NCBI GenBank assembly: GCA_029552545.1
Contig: JAKPDO010000006.1
Coordinates: 62,001-126,000 of the forward strand
From: Planctomycetota bacterium
GTDB lineage: Bacteria; Planctomycetota; Phycisphaerae; Sedimentisphaerales; Anaerohalosphaeraceae
Direction: 5' to 3'
Length of the DNA stretch: 64,000 nucleotides
In this document: piece after piece, positions 1 through 8,312 of the stretch
How positions within the stretch are numbered: the first letter of the stretch is position 1
How the letters are laid out: the number at the start of each line of letters is the position of its first letter
Program-made: the position numbers and the translations under genes
The notes under the pieces: model-generated
Seen by the model: the letters and a program-made list of their open reading frames with translations, nothing else
What the model was told of the DNA's origin: nothing
The model's database searches: none

Positions 1-1
1 C

Positions 2-2926
2 AACCTGGAAGAGTTGGCGGCCTCCGGAGGCGGGGCTTCCGAGACTCCTGTGGCTTTTGCGGCGGTTCCGCTTCAGAAGGGAAAGGCCGCCTATTTTCTT
101 TTGTATCGGGTTGCGTCCGGAGAGCAGGCGGAGTTTTCCGGGGATTTAGCATCGCTGTTTGAGCGGACCGAACAGCATCGCAGACAAATTGCCGGCCGGG
201 TGCTGGCGGATACGCCGGATCCGTTTCTTAATGCGGCGGTTTCGGCCCTTTGTGCGGCGGCGGACGGCATTTGGGATGAACCGCAGGGCGCGGTGATGCA
301 CGGTGCGGCGGCCTGGCGGACGGCCCTGGCGGGCTGGCGGGGGGCCTATGCCAACGATGCCCTCGGCTGGCATGAGCGGGCCCGGCGGTACCTGCGATAC
401 TGGGCTCAAAGGCAGAATCTGCAGGAGGCGGCGGCGGAGCCCGGGCCCGACCCGGCTTCGAATTTGTCCCGCAGTCATCCGGCCAAGCAGAGCCGCGGCG
501 ACATCGGCGGCCGGCACTACGATATGAATCTGGTCTATGTGGACGCCCTGTTTCGGCATCTGATGTGGACGGGGGATTTGGCGCTGGCGGAGGAGGAGCT
601 CTGGCCGGTGCTCGAGCGGCATTTTGAGTGGGAGCGTCGGCTGTTTCGCCGTCCCTTCGGGCCGGAGCGTCTTCCGCTTTACGAGGCGTATGCGGCCATC
701 TGGGCCAGCGATGACTTGCAGTACAGCGGCGGAGGGGTCACGCACGCCTCCGCTTACAATTATTATCACAATCGGCTGGCGGCACGGCTGGCCCGACGGC
801 TGGGCAAATCCCCTCGGCCTTATGAACGAGAGGCCGAACAGATTCTCAAGGCCATGCGGAGGTATTTGTGGCTTGGAGAGGACGGCTGGTATGCCGAATG
901 GAAGGACTGGCTGGGCCTCCAGCAGACACATCCGAGCGCGGCGCTGTGGACGTTTTATCATACGATAGACTGCGGGGCGGCGGACCCGATGCAGGCCTGG
1001 CAGATGAGCCGTTTTGTAGATACGCAAATCGCCCATATTCCCATCCATGGCCCCCAGATTCCCCAAGGGCTCTACTATACGCTGCCGACGACAAACTGGA
1101 TGCCTTATACCTGGTCCACCAACAATGTGGTGATGGCGGAAACGGCGCATACAGCCCTGGCCTACTGGCAGCTCGGCCGGCCGGAGAAGGCCTTTTCCCT
1201 GCTGAAGGGATGCATCCTCGACAGTATGTATATGGGGCTTTGTCCGGGCAATCTGGGGATGACAACTTATTTTGATATGGCCCGGGGGGAAGCCCAGCGG
1301 GATTTCGGCGATGCCGTGGGGATTGTCAGCCGGGCGGTTATCGAAGGTCTGTTTGGGATTCGCCCCAATGCGCTGGAAGGACGATTGGTCATTTGTCCGG
1401 GGTTTCCGGCGGAGTGGGAATGGGCCCGGCTGCGGCATCCGGACGTTGTCTTTGCCTATCAGCGGAAGGGTTTTGTGGAGACCTTCAGCATTCGTCCGCT
1501 GTTTTCGTGTCCGCTCAACCTGATTCTGCAGATTCCGGCCCGCGGTACGGATATAGAACAGGTCTCCGTAAACGGCCGTTCGGCTTTGTGGAAGGTTCTG
1601 GAGGATTCTGTAGGGGCCCCAACGATTGAGATTACTCCCCGTCCGGCGGATGCGTATGAGGTGCAGATTGTCTGGAAAGGCCCGGTGCCGGTGCGGGCAC
1701 AAACAGATTCCGTCGCTGCGCAGGGGGAGGAATGGACGGCCAAGATTGACTCGGCGAAATTTCAGAAGGTTTTCGACCCGCAGGGGGTGTTGGACAAAAT
1801 TCGGGTTCGTGGAACAGCGCTGGAGGGCCGAACGGTCGGAAAAGAAGGCCGTCGGACGGTTTTTGCGGAGGTGCAGCAGGGCCGGATGAAGTGGCTGGAA
1901 CCGCTTGCTTTGGAAGTGCGGCCCGCTGTGGAGATTATTCCCTCGGTCAATCAGGAACCCCGGAGCATTCGGTTTCGCATCCGGAACAATACGGGCTATG
2001 TTTTCAGTGAGGCGGCGGTGACAGTGGGCACCTGGCACAGGGAGCAGCCGCTTTGGGTGCCGGCTTACGGATTGTCGGAGGAGATTGTCCTGTCCGATGA
2101 GGAAGTGCCGCTGATGCCCGGGTCCAATCGGGTGATTGTGAAGTTTTCCGAAGGCCGTCATGCCGAAGGCCTGGTTGTCAATTGGAAACTATCGCTTCGG
2201 CCCAAAGAGCGGATGGAAGCGGTGCACCTGGCGGAGGTCTTCAATGAACAGCTCCGCCGCATCTTTCAAAATGAATACATCAGCCCGCGTTCTCCATTCT
2301 GTTCGCTGTCGATTCCCAAACAGGGCATCGGCAGCTGGTGCGATTTTGCCAAAACCTTTGAGGTGGATGACAGCGGCCTGCGACGGTGCGTGCAGGAACA
2401 GGGCGGATTGTATCGACTGCCGCAGGGCATTGTTTTTGAATGGCCCGCTGACCCGCAGGACAAAAATATTGTCTTTGTTTCCCGATGGGAGAATTTCCCC
2501 GATGAAATCACGATTCCTTTGTCCGGACAGGCGGCACATCTGTATCTGTTGATGGCCGGTTCTACAAACTCGATGCAGAGCCGCATCGACAACGGCGAAG
2601 TGCTTGTGACCTATGCAGACGGCAGGCAGGAACGGCTGGCTCTGCACAATCCAACCACGTGGTGGCCGATTGACCAGGATTATTTTCTGGATGATTACGG
2701 CTTTCGCAGACCCGAGCCGATTCCGCCTCGGGTCTATCTCCGAAGCGGCCGGACGGCCGTTTATGACGTTGAGGAATTCAAAGGCAAAGGCGGGACGGTT
2801 CCCGGAGGAGCCGCAACGGTTTTGGATATCCCGCTGGAGCCGGATAAAGCCCTTCGCTCTTTGACCGTGCGGGCGTTGGCAAATGAGGTGATTATCGGGG
2901 TAATGGCTGCTGTGCTGGTTCGCTGA
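2..2926 (+). CDS. Six-hairpin glycosidase-like protein (DUF4450-like), 5' end outside window
   Basis: The reading frame is open to the left edge of the window (codons N-L-E-E precede the first TTG at 14), so the N-terminus is missing and at least 974 codons remain. The first half is rich in alpha-helical repeats with aromatic motifs (GGRHYDMNLVYVDALFRHL, WTFYHTIDCG, YTLPTTNWMPYTWSTNN) typical of (alpha/alpha)6 six-hairpin glycosidases. It resembles DUF4450-type proteins known from Bacteroidetes glycan loci. The second half is beta-rich and may be an accessory sandwich region. The stop lies 18 bases before the GH28 gene, which fits one operon with GH28 and PL10-CE12. I infer an exo-acting or side-chain glycosidase on pectin; the exact family and substrate are unknown. 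No catalytic residues were assigned. Confidence 0.6.
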   Translation, partial: NLEELAASGGGASETPVAFAAVPLQKGKAAYFLLYRVASGEQAEFSGDLASLFERTEQHRRQIAGRVLADTPDPFLNAAVSALCAAADGIWDEPQGAVMHGAAAWRTALAGWRGAYANDALGWHERARRYLRYWAQRQNLQEAAAEPGPDPASNLSRSHPAKQSRGDIGGRHYDMNLVYVDALFRHLMWTGDLALAEEELWPVLERHFEWERRLFRRPFGPERLPLYEAYAAIWASDDLQYSGGGVTHASAYNYYHNRLAARLARRLGKSPRPYEREAEQILKAMRRYLWLGEDGWYAEWKDWLGLQQTHPSAALWTFYHTIDCGAADPMQAWQMSRFVDTQIAHIPIHGPQIPQGLYYTLPTTNWMPYTWSTNNVVMAETAHTALAYWQLGRPEKAFSLLKGCILDSMYMGLCPGNLGMTTYFDMARGEAQRDFGDAVGIVSRAVIEGLFGIRPNALEGRLVICPGFPAEWEWARLRHPDVVFAYQRKGFVETFSIRPLFSCPLNLILQIPARGTDIEQVSVNGRSALWKVLEDSVGAPTIEITPRPADAYEVQIVWKGPVPVRAQTDSVAAQGEEWTAKIDSAKFQKVFDPQGVLDKIRVRGTALEGRTVGKEGRRTVFAEVQQGRMKWLEPLALEVRPAVEIIPSVNQEPRSIRFRIRNNTGYVFSEAAVTVGTWHREQPLWVPAYGLSEEIVLSDEEVPLMPGSNRVIVKFSEGRHAEGLVVNWKLSLRPKERMEAVHLAEVFNEQLRRIFQNEYISPRSPFCSLSIPKQGIGSWCDFAKTFEVDDSGLRRCVQEQGGLYRLPQGIVFEWPADPQDKNIVFVSRWENFPDEITIPLSGQAAHLYLLMAGSTNSMQSRIDNGEVLVTYADGRQERLALHNPTTWWPIDQDYFLDDYGFRRPEPIPPRVYLRSGRTAVYDVEEFKGKGGTVPGGAATVLDIPLEPDKALRSLTVRALANEVIIGVMAAVLVR

Positions 2927-2944
2927 ACAGAGAAAGGGGTTCGT

Positions 2945-4612
2945 ATGCGCACAAGACAAAATATTCTGTTTTGTTTGGCCCTTTTGGGGCTGCTGTGTGT
3001 TTCTCCGGTATTGGCGGCTGTCTGGCCGACGGATTTGCCGGTGTCTGAGCTGCCGTTTTCGATGACGCCTCCGGAGGAACCTCAGATTCCCGACAAGAGA
3101 TTTGTGATTACGGATTACGGAGCGGTGGGGGACGGTCAAACCAACAATACAGAGGCCTTTGCCCGCGCGATGGAGGCCTGTGCCAAAGCCGGCGGCGGAA
3201 GGGTGGTGGTTCCGGCGGGGCTGTGGCTGACGGGGCCGATTCGCCTGGTCAGCCGGATGGACCTGCATCTGGAGAAAGGAGCTGTGATTCTGTTCAGTCC
3301 GAATATCGAGGATTATCCGCTGGAGGAAAGGAGTTTTGAGGGTCGGCAGGAAGTCCGTCGGATGTCTCCTTTAACGGGGGACAACCTCGAACATATTGCG
3401 ATTACCGGCTCCGGGATTTTGGACGGTTCGGGTCAGGCCTGGCGCCCGGTCAAGAAAGAAAAGATGACGGAGCGGCAATGGAAGGAACTTGTGGCTTCCG
3501 GCGGAGCGGTGGAGCCGTCGGGCACAATGTGGTGGCCTTCGGAGAAAGCCATGAACGGCCCCCAAACCGTTGCAGAACTGAAGAAACGAAAAGCCCCGGT
3601 GGCGGATTATGCAGCAGCAGGAGAATTTCTGCGCCCGGTGATGGTGTCGCTGGTCAACTGCCGAAATGTGCTGCTGGATGGGCCGACGTTTCAGAACTCG
3701 CCGGCCTGGAATATTCATCCGCTGCTCTGCGAAAATATGATTCTCCGCAATCTTCAGGTTCGCAATCCCTGGTGGAGCCAGAACGGAGACGGCCTGGATT
3801 TGGAATCCTGCCGCAATGTTCTGGTTTACAACTGTACGTTTGATGTGGGGGATGATGCGATTTGTATGAAGTCCGGCCGGGATGAATACGGGCGGCGCCG
3901 CGGGAAACCGACGGAGAACGTCGTTATTTCCGACTGCATTGTCTATCACGGACACGGCGGTTTTGTGGTCGGCAGCGAGATGTCCGGCGGTGTACGGAAT
4001 ATCTGGGTGCGCAATTGCAGTTTTTTGGAGACGGACATCGGGCTTCGCTTCAAGAGTACTCGGGGACGCGGGGGGCTTGTAGAAAATATCTTTATTCAGG
4101 ATATTTTTATGGCAAATATTGCCGTCGATGCGATTCATTTTAATCTGTTTTATTCCGGCTCTGCGCCGACGCTGGAGGAAAGTGTCAATTCGCCTGCGGC
4201 GGAAGTGAATGAGGGAACACCGCGGTTTGAACGAATTTTTATCCGAAATGTTTTCTGTCGGGGTGCAAAGCGTGCTGTCTATATGCAGGGACTTCCGGAG
4301 ATGCCGGTTCGGGAGGTCGAAATCAAAAATACGGTCATTTCGGCTCAGTTGGGCGGGCTTTTTCTGGATACCGAGCGTCTGCACTTGTCAGATGTTTCCA
4401 TTCTTCCGGAAAAAGGGCCTGATTTGACTTTTACAAACAGCCGAAGCATTCTTCTGGAACGGGTGAAACCTTCTGCTTCCAAGGACGGCTTTTTGGTTCT
4501 GGCAGGGAGCAGGACAAAAGATATTCGGCTTCTCGGAGCGAACCGCTCAAATCTTTCTGAGCGGATTCACTATCAATTCGGCTGTGCTCCGGATGTGCTT
4601 GGCTGGGAATAA
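2945..4612 (+). CDS. Glycoside hydrolase family 28 polygalacturonase, exported
   Basis: A 555-residue protein with a signal peptide (hydrophobic stretch about residues 8-24) and a right-handed beta-helix. GH28 signature motifs are visible in order: NGDGLD at 280-285 (the NTD-type motif), GDDA at 302-305, HGHGG at 335-339 and RFK at 368-370 (the RIK-type substrate-binding motif). The family hydrolyses alpha-1,4-galacturonosyl bonds using the three aspartates. The N-terminal YGAVGDGQTNNTEAF segment is the usual start of the pectate-lyase-3-like fold. ATG is preceded by AGAAAGGGG. It follows the glycosidase-like gene closely and precedes the PL10-CE12 gene, so it is probably co-transcribed. An exo-polygalacturonase acting on oligogalacturonides is plausible but not proven by sequence. 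Confidence 0.93.
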   Translation: MRTRQNILFCLALLGLLCVSPVLAAVWPTDLPVSELPFSMTPPEEPQIPDKRFVITDYGAVGDGQTNNTEAFARAMEACAKAGGGRVVVPAGLWLTGPIRLVSRMDLHLEKGAVILFSPNIEDYPLEERSFEGRQEVRRMSPLTGDNLEHIAITGSGILDGSGQAWRPVKKEKMTERQWKELVASGGAVEPSGTMWWPSEKAMNGPQTVAELKKRKAPVADYAAAGEFLRPVMVSLVNCRNVLLDGPTFQNSPAWNIHPLLCENMILRNLQVRNPWWSQNGDGLDLESCRNVLVYNCTFDVGDDAICMKSGRDEYGRRRGKPTENVVISDCIVYHGHGGFVVGSEMSGGVRNIWVRNCSFLETDIGLRFKSTRGRGGLVENIFIQDIFMANIAVDAIHFNLFYSGSAPTLEESVNSPAAEVNEGTPRFERIFIRNVFCRGAKRAVYMQGLPEMPVREVEIKNTVISAQLGGLFLDTERLHLSDVSILPEKGPDLTFTNSRSILLERVKPSASKDGFLVLAGSRTKDIRLLGANRSNLSERIHYQFGCAPDVLGWE

Positions 4613-4654
4613 TTATCTCAAACAGAGAGAAACGGCGAACCAAGGGACAAAATT

Positions 4655-6346
4655 ATGAACTTCAGAATGTTTTTGAGTGTGCTGGTTATGGGGACGGCGG
4701 TCTGCCGGGCGGCGGAATGGCCGACATTTCGATTGAGCAGCTACTTTAACAAAGAGGCCGCCTGGTACGGTACTCCGGAGGCCTTGGGCTTGGCTGACAA
4801 TATTCTGACGTGGCAGGATGACTACGGCGGCTGGCCGAAGAATGTGAATACAGCCGTCAAGCCCTATGACGGAGACCGCAAGAATCTTCACGGAACCTTT
4901 GATAACGGGGCGACCACCGGGGAACTGCGGTTTCTGGCCCGCGTGTATAAGGCCTCCGGTCAGGAGCGGTATTTGCAGGCGTTTTTGAAGGGCTTTGAGA
5001 TGATTCTGAAGGCCCAGTATCCCACGGGCGGCTGGCCGCAGCAGTATCCTCCGCCGGCCAAAACCTACCATCGCCATATTACCTTCAACGATAATGCGAT
5101 GGTGCGGATTCTGATGTTTCTCGATGAAGTTGCGCGGTCGGACGACTATGCTTTTTTAAAAGAGGAGCAGCGTCAGGCGGCTCAGACGGCCTTTGAGCGG
5201 GGCATCGGGTGCATTCTGAAATGTCAGATTCGCGTCAACGGGGAACTGACCGGCTGGTGTGCTCAGCATGATGAAAACGATTTAAGCCCGCGCTCGGCCC
5301 GCAGTTATGAGTTGGTTTCAATCAGCGGAGGCGAAAGTGCGGAGATTCTGCGTCTGCTGATGCGGCTGGACAATCCCTCTCCGGTCGTGGTACGGGCGAT
5401 TGTCAGCGGCGTGCGGTGGTTTGAGCGGTCGAAAATAGAAGGCCTTCGGATCAAATGGGTCAACGGCAGGCGGACGGCCGTACCGGACCCCGAGGCCCCT
5501 CCGCTGTGGGCTCGGTTTTATGAGATTGAAACGAACCGGCCTTTTTTCTGCGACCGCGACGGGGTTCGAAAATACGACTACAATGAACTGGACCCGGAAC
5601 GGACGGAGGGATACGCCTGGTATGGAGACTGGGGCAAGGATGTATTCCGCGATTTTGAGAAATGGAAAGAGAAATGGTCAGACCGTCTTTCCGCCGCCGA
5701 CAGGATTCGGATTGTTCTGACGGGGGATTCGACGGTTTGTGAGTTTCAGCCGCCGGACTGGAGACGGGGGTGGGGACAGTATCTGGGCGAGTACTTTTCG
5801 GATAAAGTGGAGATTGCCAACCACGCACGAAGCGGGCGAAGCACCAAGACGTTCTTAAATGAAGGGCTTTGGGAAAAGGCGCTGGAAGAGAAACCCCTCT
5901 TTATCCTGATTCAGTTCGGCCATAATGACAACCATGCCCCGGAAAAACCGGAATCGACGGCGGCGGATAAGGAATATACGGAAAATCTGCGGTATTTTGT
6001 GGAGCGGGCCAGGGCGATAGGGGCGACACCGATTCTGATTACGCCGATGCACCGCCGCAAGTTTACTGCGGACGGCAGGATGAATGACACCCTCAAGCCG
6101 TATGCGGATGCAATGAAGAAGGTGGCGGAGGAAAAGAAAGCCGCTCTGGTGGATTTGCATACAGCCAGCGGACAACTATTTGAACGGCTTGGAGAGGCGG
6201 AAGCCGCCAAAATGTCCGATGACCCGCAGGACCGAACGCATTTTAATGAGCAGGGAGCCCGCAAAATGGCGGAGCTGATTCTGCAGCAGCTGCCGGAAGC
6301 CGAACCGTCCATCAAACCGTTTTTGAAACAGAAAAGCGAACCGTAA
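4655..6346 (+). CDS. Pectate lyase (PL10) fused to SGNH rhamnogalacturonan acetylesterase (CE12-like)
   Basis: A 563-residue exported protein with two catalytic domains. Residues about 20-330 match PL10 (PelA type) pectate lyase, with WQDDYGGWPKN and HITFNDNAM (D146) motifs; the domain beta-eliminates polygalacturonate with calcium. Residues about 350-555 are an SGNH esterase of the rhamnogalacturonan acetylesterase type: block I TGDSTV with nucleophile S359, block III GHNDN, and block V DRTHFN with D526 and H529. The natural logic is removal of acetyl groups that block the lyase on the same chain. A short signal peptide (MNFRMFLSVLVMGTAVCRA) is present. The gene is third in the pectinase row, 42 bases after GH28. 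Full sets of active-site residues are visible in the esterase, so both halves look functional. Confidence 0.9.
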   Translation: MNFRMFLSVLVMGTAVCRAAEWPTFRLSSYFNKEAAWYGTPEALGLADNILTWQDDYGGWPKNVNTAVKPYDGDRKNLHGTFDNGATTGELRFLARVYKASGQERYLQAFLKGFEMILKAQYPTGGWPQQYPPPAKTYHRHITFNDNAMVRILMFLDEVARSDDYAFLKEEQRQAAQTAFERGIGCILKCQIRVNGELTGWCAQHDENDLSPRSARSYELVSISGGESAEILRLLMRLDNPSPVVVRAIVSGVRWFERSKIEGLRIKWVNGRRTAVPDPEAPPLWARFYEIETNRPFFCDRDGVRKYDYNELDPERTEGYAWYGDWGKDVFRDFEKWKEKWSDRLSAADRIRIVLTGDSTVCEFQPPDWRRGWGQYLGEYFSDKVEIANHARSGRSTKTFLNEGLWEKALEEKPLFILIQFGHNDNHAPEKPESTAADKEYTENLRYFVERARAIGATPILITPMHRRKFTADGRMNDTLKPYADAMKKVAEEKKAALVDLHTASGQLFERLGEAEAAKMSDDPQDRTHFNEQGARKMAELILQQLPEAEPSIKPFLKQKSEP

Positions 6347-6455
6347 AATCTGATAAATGCTTGCTTGCATTCCGCTCCGGGTCGAGAGAGAATGGTGAAG
6401 GATAGTTTTAGGGGAATCTGTTGGGGTCTGGTTGAAAAAAGGAAAGGACTGAGCG

Positions 6456-7235
6456 ATGAGCCCCAAGAGACGAATTATGCCTGCCTTTACGTTAATCGAA
6501 CTGCTCGTTGTCATTGCCATTATCGGCCTGCTGCTTTCTGTTCTGATTCCGGCCCTGAAGAGAGCGACGGCGTATGCTCGAAAAATCAGCTGTCAGTCCA
6601 ACTATCACCAAATCGGTATTGCAATGGGTATTTACGAACACCAGACCGGATACAATTTTCGAAAAGTAAAATCAGCCAGAGGGTTATCCGGTGCCGAACT
6701 TGCCAGAAGCTGGTTTTGGGCGAACGGCACTTCGGATTACGCCCACGAATGGCAGCCGTTTGCGGTGCAGTTCATTATGGATGCCGGCGTTCTTCAGGAT
6801 CGAAAGGTCTTCTTCTGCCCGGGCTATACCAATCTGGCGTATGACAAGAATTATCCGAGGGATGCTTCCTCACTGGTTCCGCAGGAAACCGTAGAACTGG
6901 AGCGGCGCTGGAAGGCAGGGACGGGGCCGATGCCGATGTTCTGGAGCACCCATGTCTGGATATGGAAGAAGGAGATTCGGGAGGATGTAACGTCGGTGAA
7001 TAATCTGTCCTCCGGGGCGATGATGTGCGATATGACCAACGGGGCATGGGAGTTTGCCAAAGCCAGAGACCCGGATCGGCTGGGTCGGGTGATGAATACG
7101 GTGGGGATACGCCGTCAATATCAGCATGCCAATGTTCTGATGCAGGACTACAGCGTAGAAAATCCCACGGATGATGATGCCAAACTGGTTCGATGGCTCT
7201 GGAATTCCGACAAATGGGCCGGAACGGGCTATTGA
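6456..7235 (+). CDS. Pseudopilin-like protein with type IV prepilin cleavage/methylation motif (copy 1)
   Basis: A 259-residue protein starting with a prepilin peptidase site: short basic leader, [14 protein letters not shown] at about residues 10-22, then a helix rich in A and R. In planctomycetes such proteins are numerous and their role is mostly unknown; they may be exported by a type II-like system or sit in the envelope. The body has [26 protein letters not shown] and [14 protein letters not shown] motifs that recur in the next gene. Near the C-terminus, NVLMQDYSV replaces the usual FxDGHV motif of this family. The start is preceded by GGAAAGGA at good spacing. It lies 109 bases after the PL10-CE12 gene on the same strand. 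No function can be assigned beyond envelope/pseudopilin-like. Confidence 0.85.
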   Translation: MSPKRRIMPAFTLIELLVVIAIIGLLLSVLIPALKRATAYARKISCQSNYHQIGIAMGIYEHQTGYNFRKVKSARGLSGAELARSWFWANGTSDYAHEWQPFAVQFIMDAGVLQDRKVFFCPGYTNLAYDKNYPRDASSLVPQETVELERRWKAGTGPMPMFWSTHVWIWKKEIREDVTSVNNLSSGAMMCDMTNGAWEFAKARDPDRLGRVMNTVGIRRQYQHANVLMQDYSVENPTDDDAKLVRWLWNSDKWAGTGY

Positions 7236-7390
7236 AAACTTTTGCATTAAAAGATCTATTTGCTCTGGTTTTTTGTTTTTGATTTTTTGCGCAAAATTCA
7301 CTTTTTTTTGTCACAAGATTGCCTTGTCCGGAATATCCCATAAAGAGACAATCAGATGGAAAGAGAGAACCTCTGGACAAGGAAAGGATT

Positions 7391-8194
7391 ATGAAAAGAA
7401 GACCTGCCTTTACGTTAATCGAGCTTCTGGTGGTGATTGCTATTATTGGACTTCTTTTGTCTATTATAATCCCGAGCTTAAAAAAGGCCACCGAATATGC
7501 CCGCAAGATTGTCTGCCGCTCCAACCAACGGCAGATTGGTTTGGTATTCAGCAATTATGAATCCGAAACTCGCTATAACTTCCGGAATTTCAGGAGTTAT
7601 GATTCAATTGCTTCCGGAGACCGTACAAAACACTGGTTCTGGCGAAGCGGAACAGCTGATTTGGCCCATGAACTGCGTCCTTATGCGATTGGATTTGTAA
7701 TGAAGGCCAATCTTCTCCCGGACAGCAAAATCCTCTTTTGTCCGGGAGTAAAAAACGTCTCAAGTGATACCAATTATTTGTTGAGCGATGTAACCAGTGG
7801 GAATCCTGTTCCGCGGAATACAGATGATATTTATCAGGAGCTGGGCAGCAACTTAGATGAAACACGCAGGCCGCTCTTTTGGAGCACCTATGCCTGGATT
7901 TGGAAAAAGGAGCTCCGCCGTGGGGATACCTCGGTTCAACAGGTCAATAACGGCTCCAGCGGCGCAATGATGGTGGATATGACCAACGGACTGTGGAAGT
8001 ACGCGGAGGCCACCGACCCGTCGCGTTTGGGGGTGTTGATGCGCACACGAAGTATTCAGCGGGCTTTCTCGCACGGCAATGTCCTGATGCAGGATTACAG
8101 TGTGGCCAATCCGAGCGATCGGGATGACCAGCTCAATCGCTGGCTGTGGGGTGCGCCGTATTGGGCGGGCAATCCGAGTTTCGATTACAAGTAA
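7391..8194 (+). CDS. Pseudopilin-like protein with prepilin motif (copy 2, tandem paralogue)
   Basis: A 267-residue prepilin-type protein ([19 protein letters not shown]). I chose ATG 7391 because AGGAAAGGA precedes it and the cleavage site should lie within about 10 residues of the N-terminus; the open frame runs further up to 7319. It is clearly paralogous to the gene just upstream: shared ARKI-C-SN, WFW-x2-GT-x-D-x-AHE, FWST-x2-WIWKKE-x-R, SSGAMM-x-DMTNG and NVLMQDYSV blocks. The first 20 bases encoding the prepilin site are identical in the two genes, so a tandem duplication followed by divergence is likely. Function unknown; an envelope or secretion role is inferred only from the N-terminus. 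Confidence 0.85.
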   Translation: MKRRPAFTLIELLVVIAIIGLLLSIIIPSLKKATEYARKIVCRSNQRQIGLVFSNYESETRYNFRNFRSYDSIASGDRTKHWFWRSGTADLAHELRPYAIGFVMKANLLPDSKILFCPGVKNVSSDTNYLLSDVTSGNPVPRNTDDIYQELGSNLDETRRPLFWSTYAWIWKKELRRGDTSVQQVNNGSSGAMMVDMTNGLWKYAEATDPSRLGVLMRTRSIQRAFSHGNVLMQDYSVANPSDRDDQLNRWLWGAPYWAGNPSFDYK

Positions 8195-8312
8195 CGGTTT
8201 TGTAATAACCAAACTGGGGGACACAATCAGTTGAAGAACGAAAGAGGGTTGTTATTTGTTCTTTTATACCCTTATATCCTTAACTTCACTTCATTATTTT
8301 AGGAGGACTTTT

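Noticed and set aside
146-2161. 671-codon minus-strand open frame opposite the first gene
   Set aside because: Mirror of a GC-rich coding region; composition biased and no recognisable motif.
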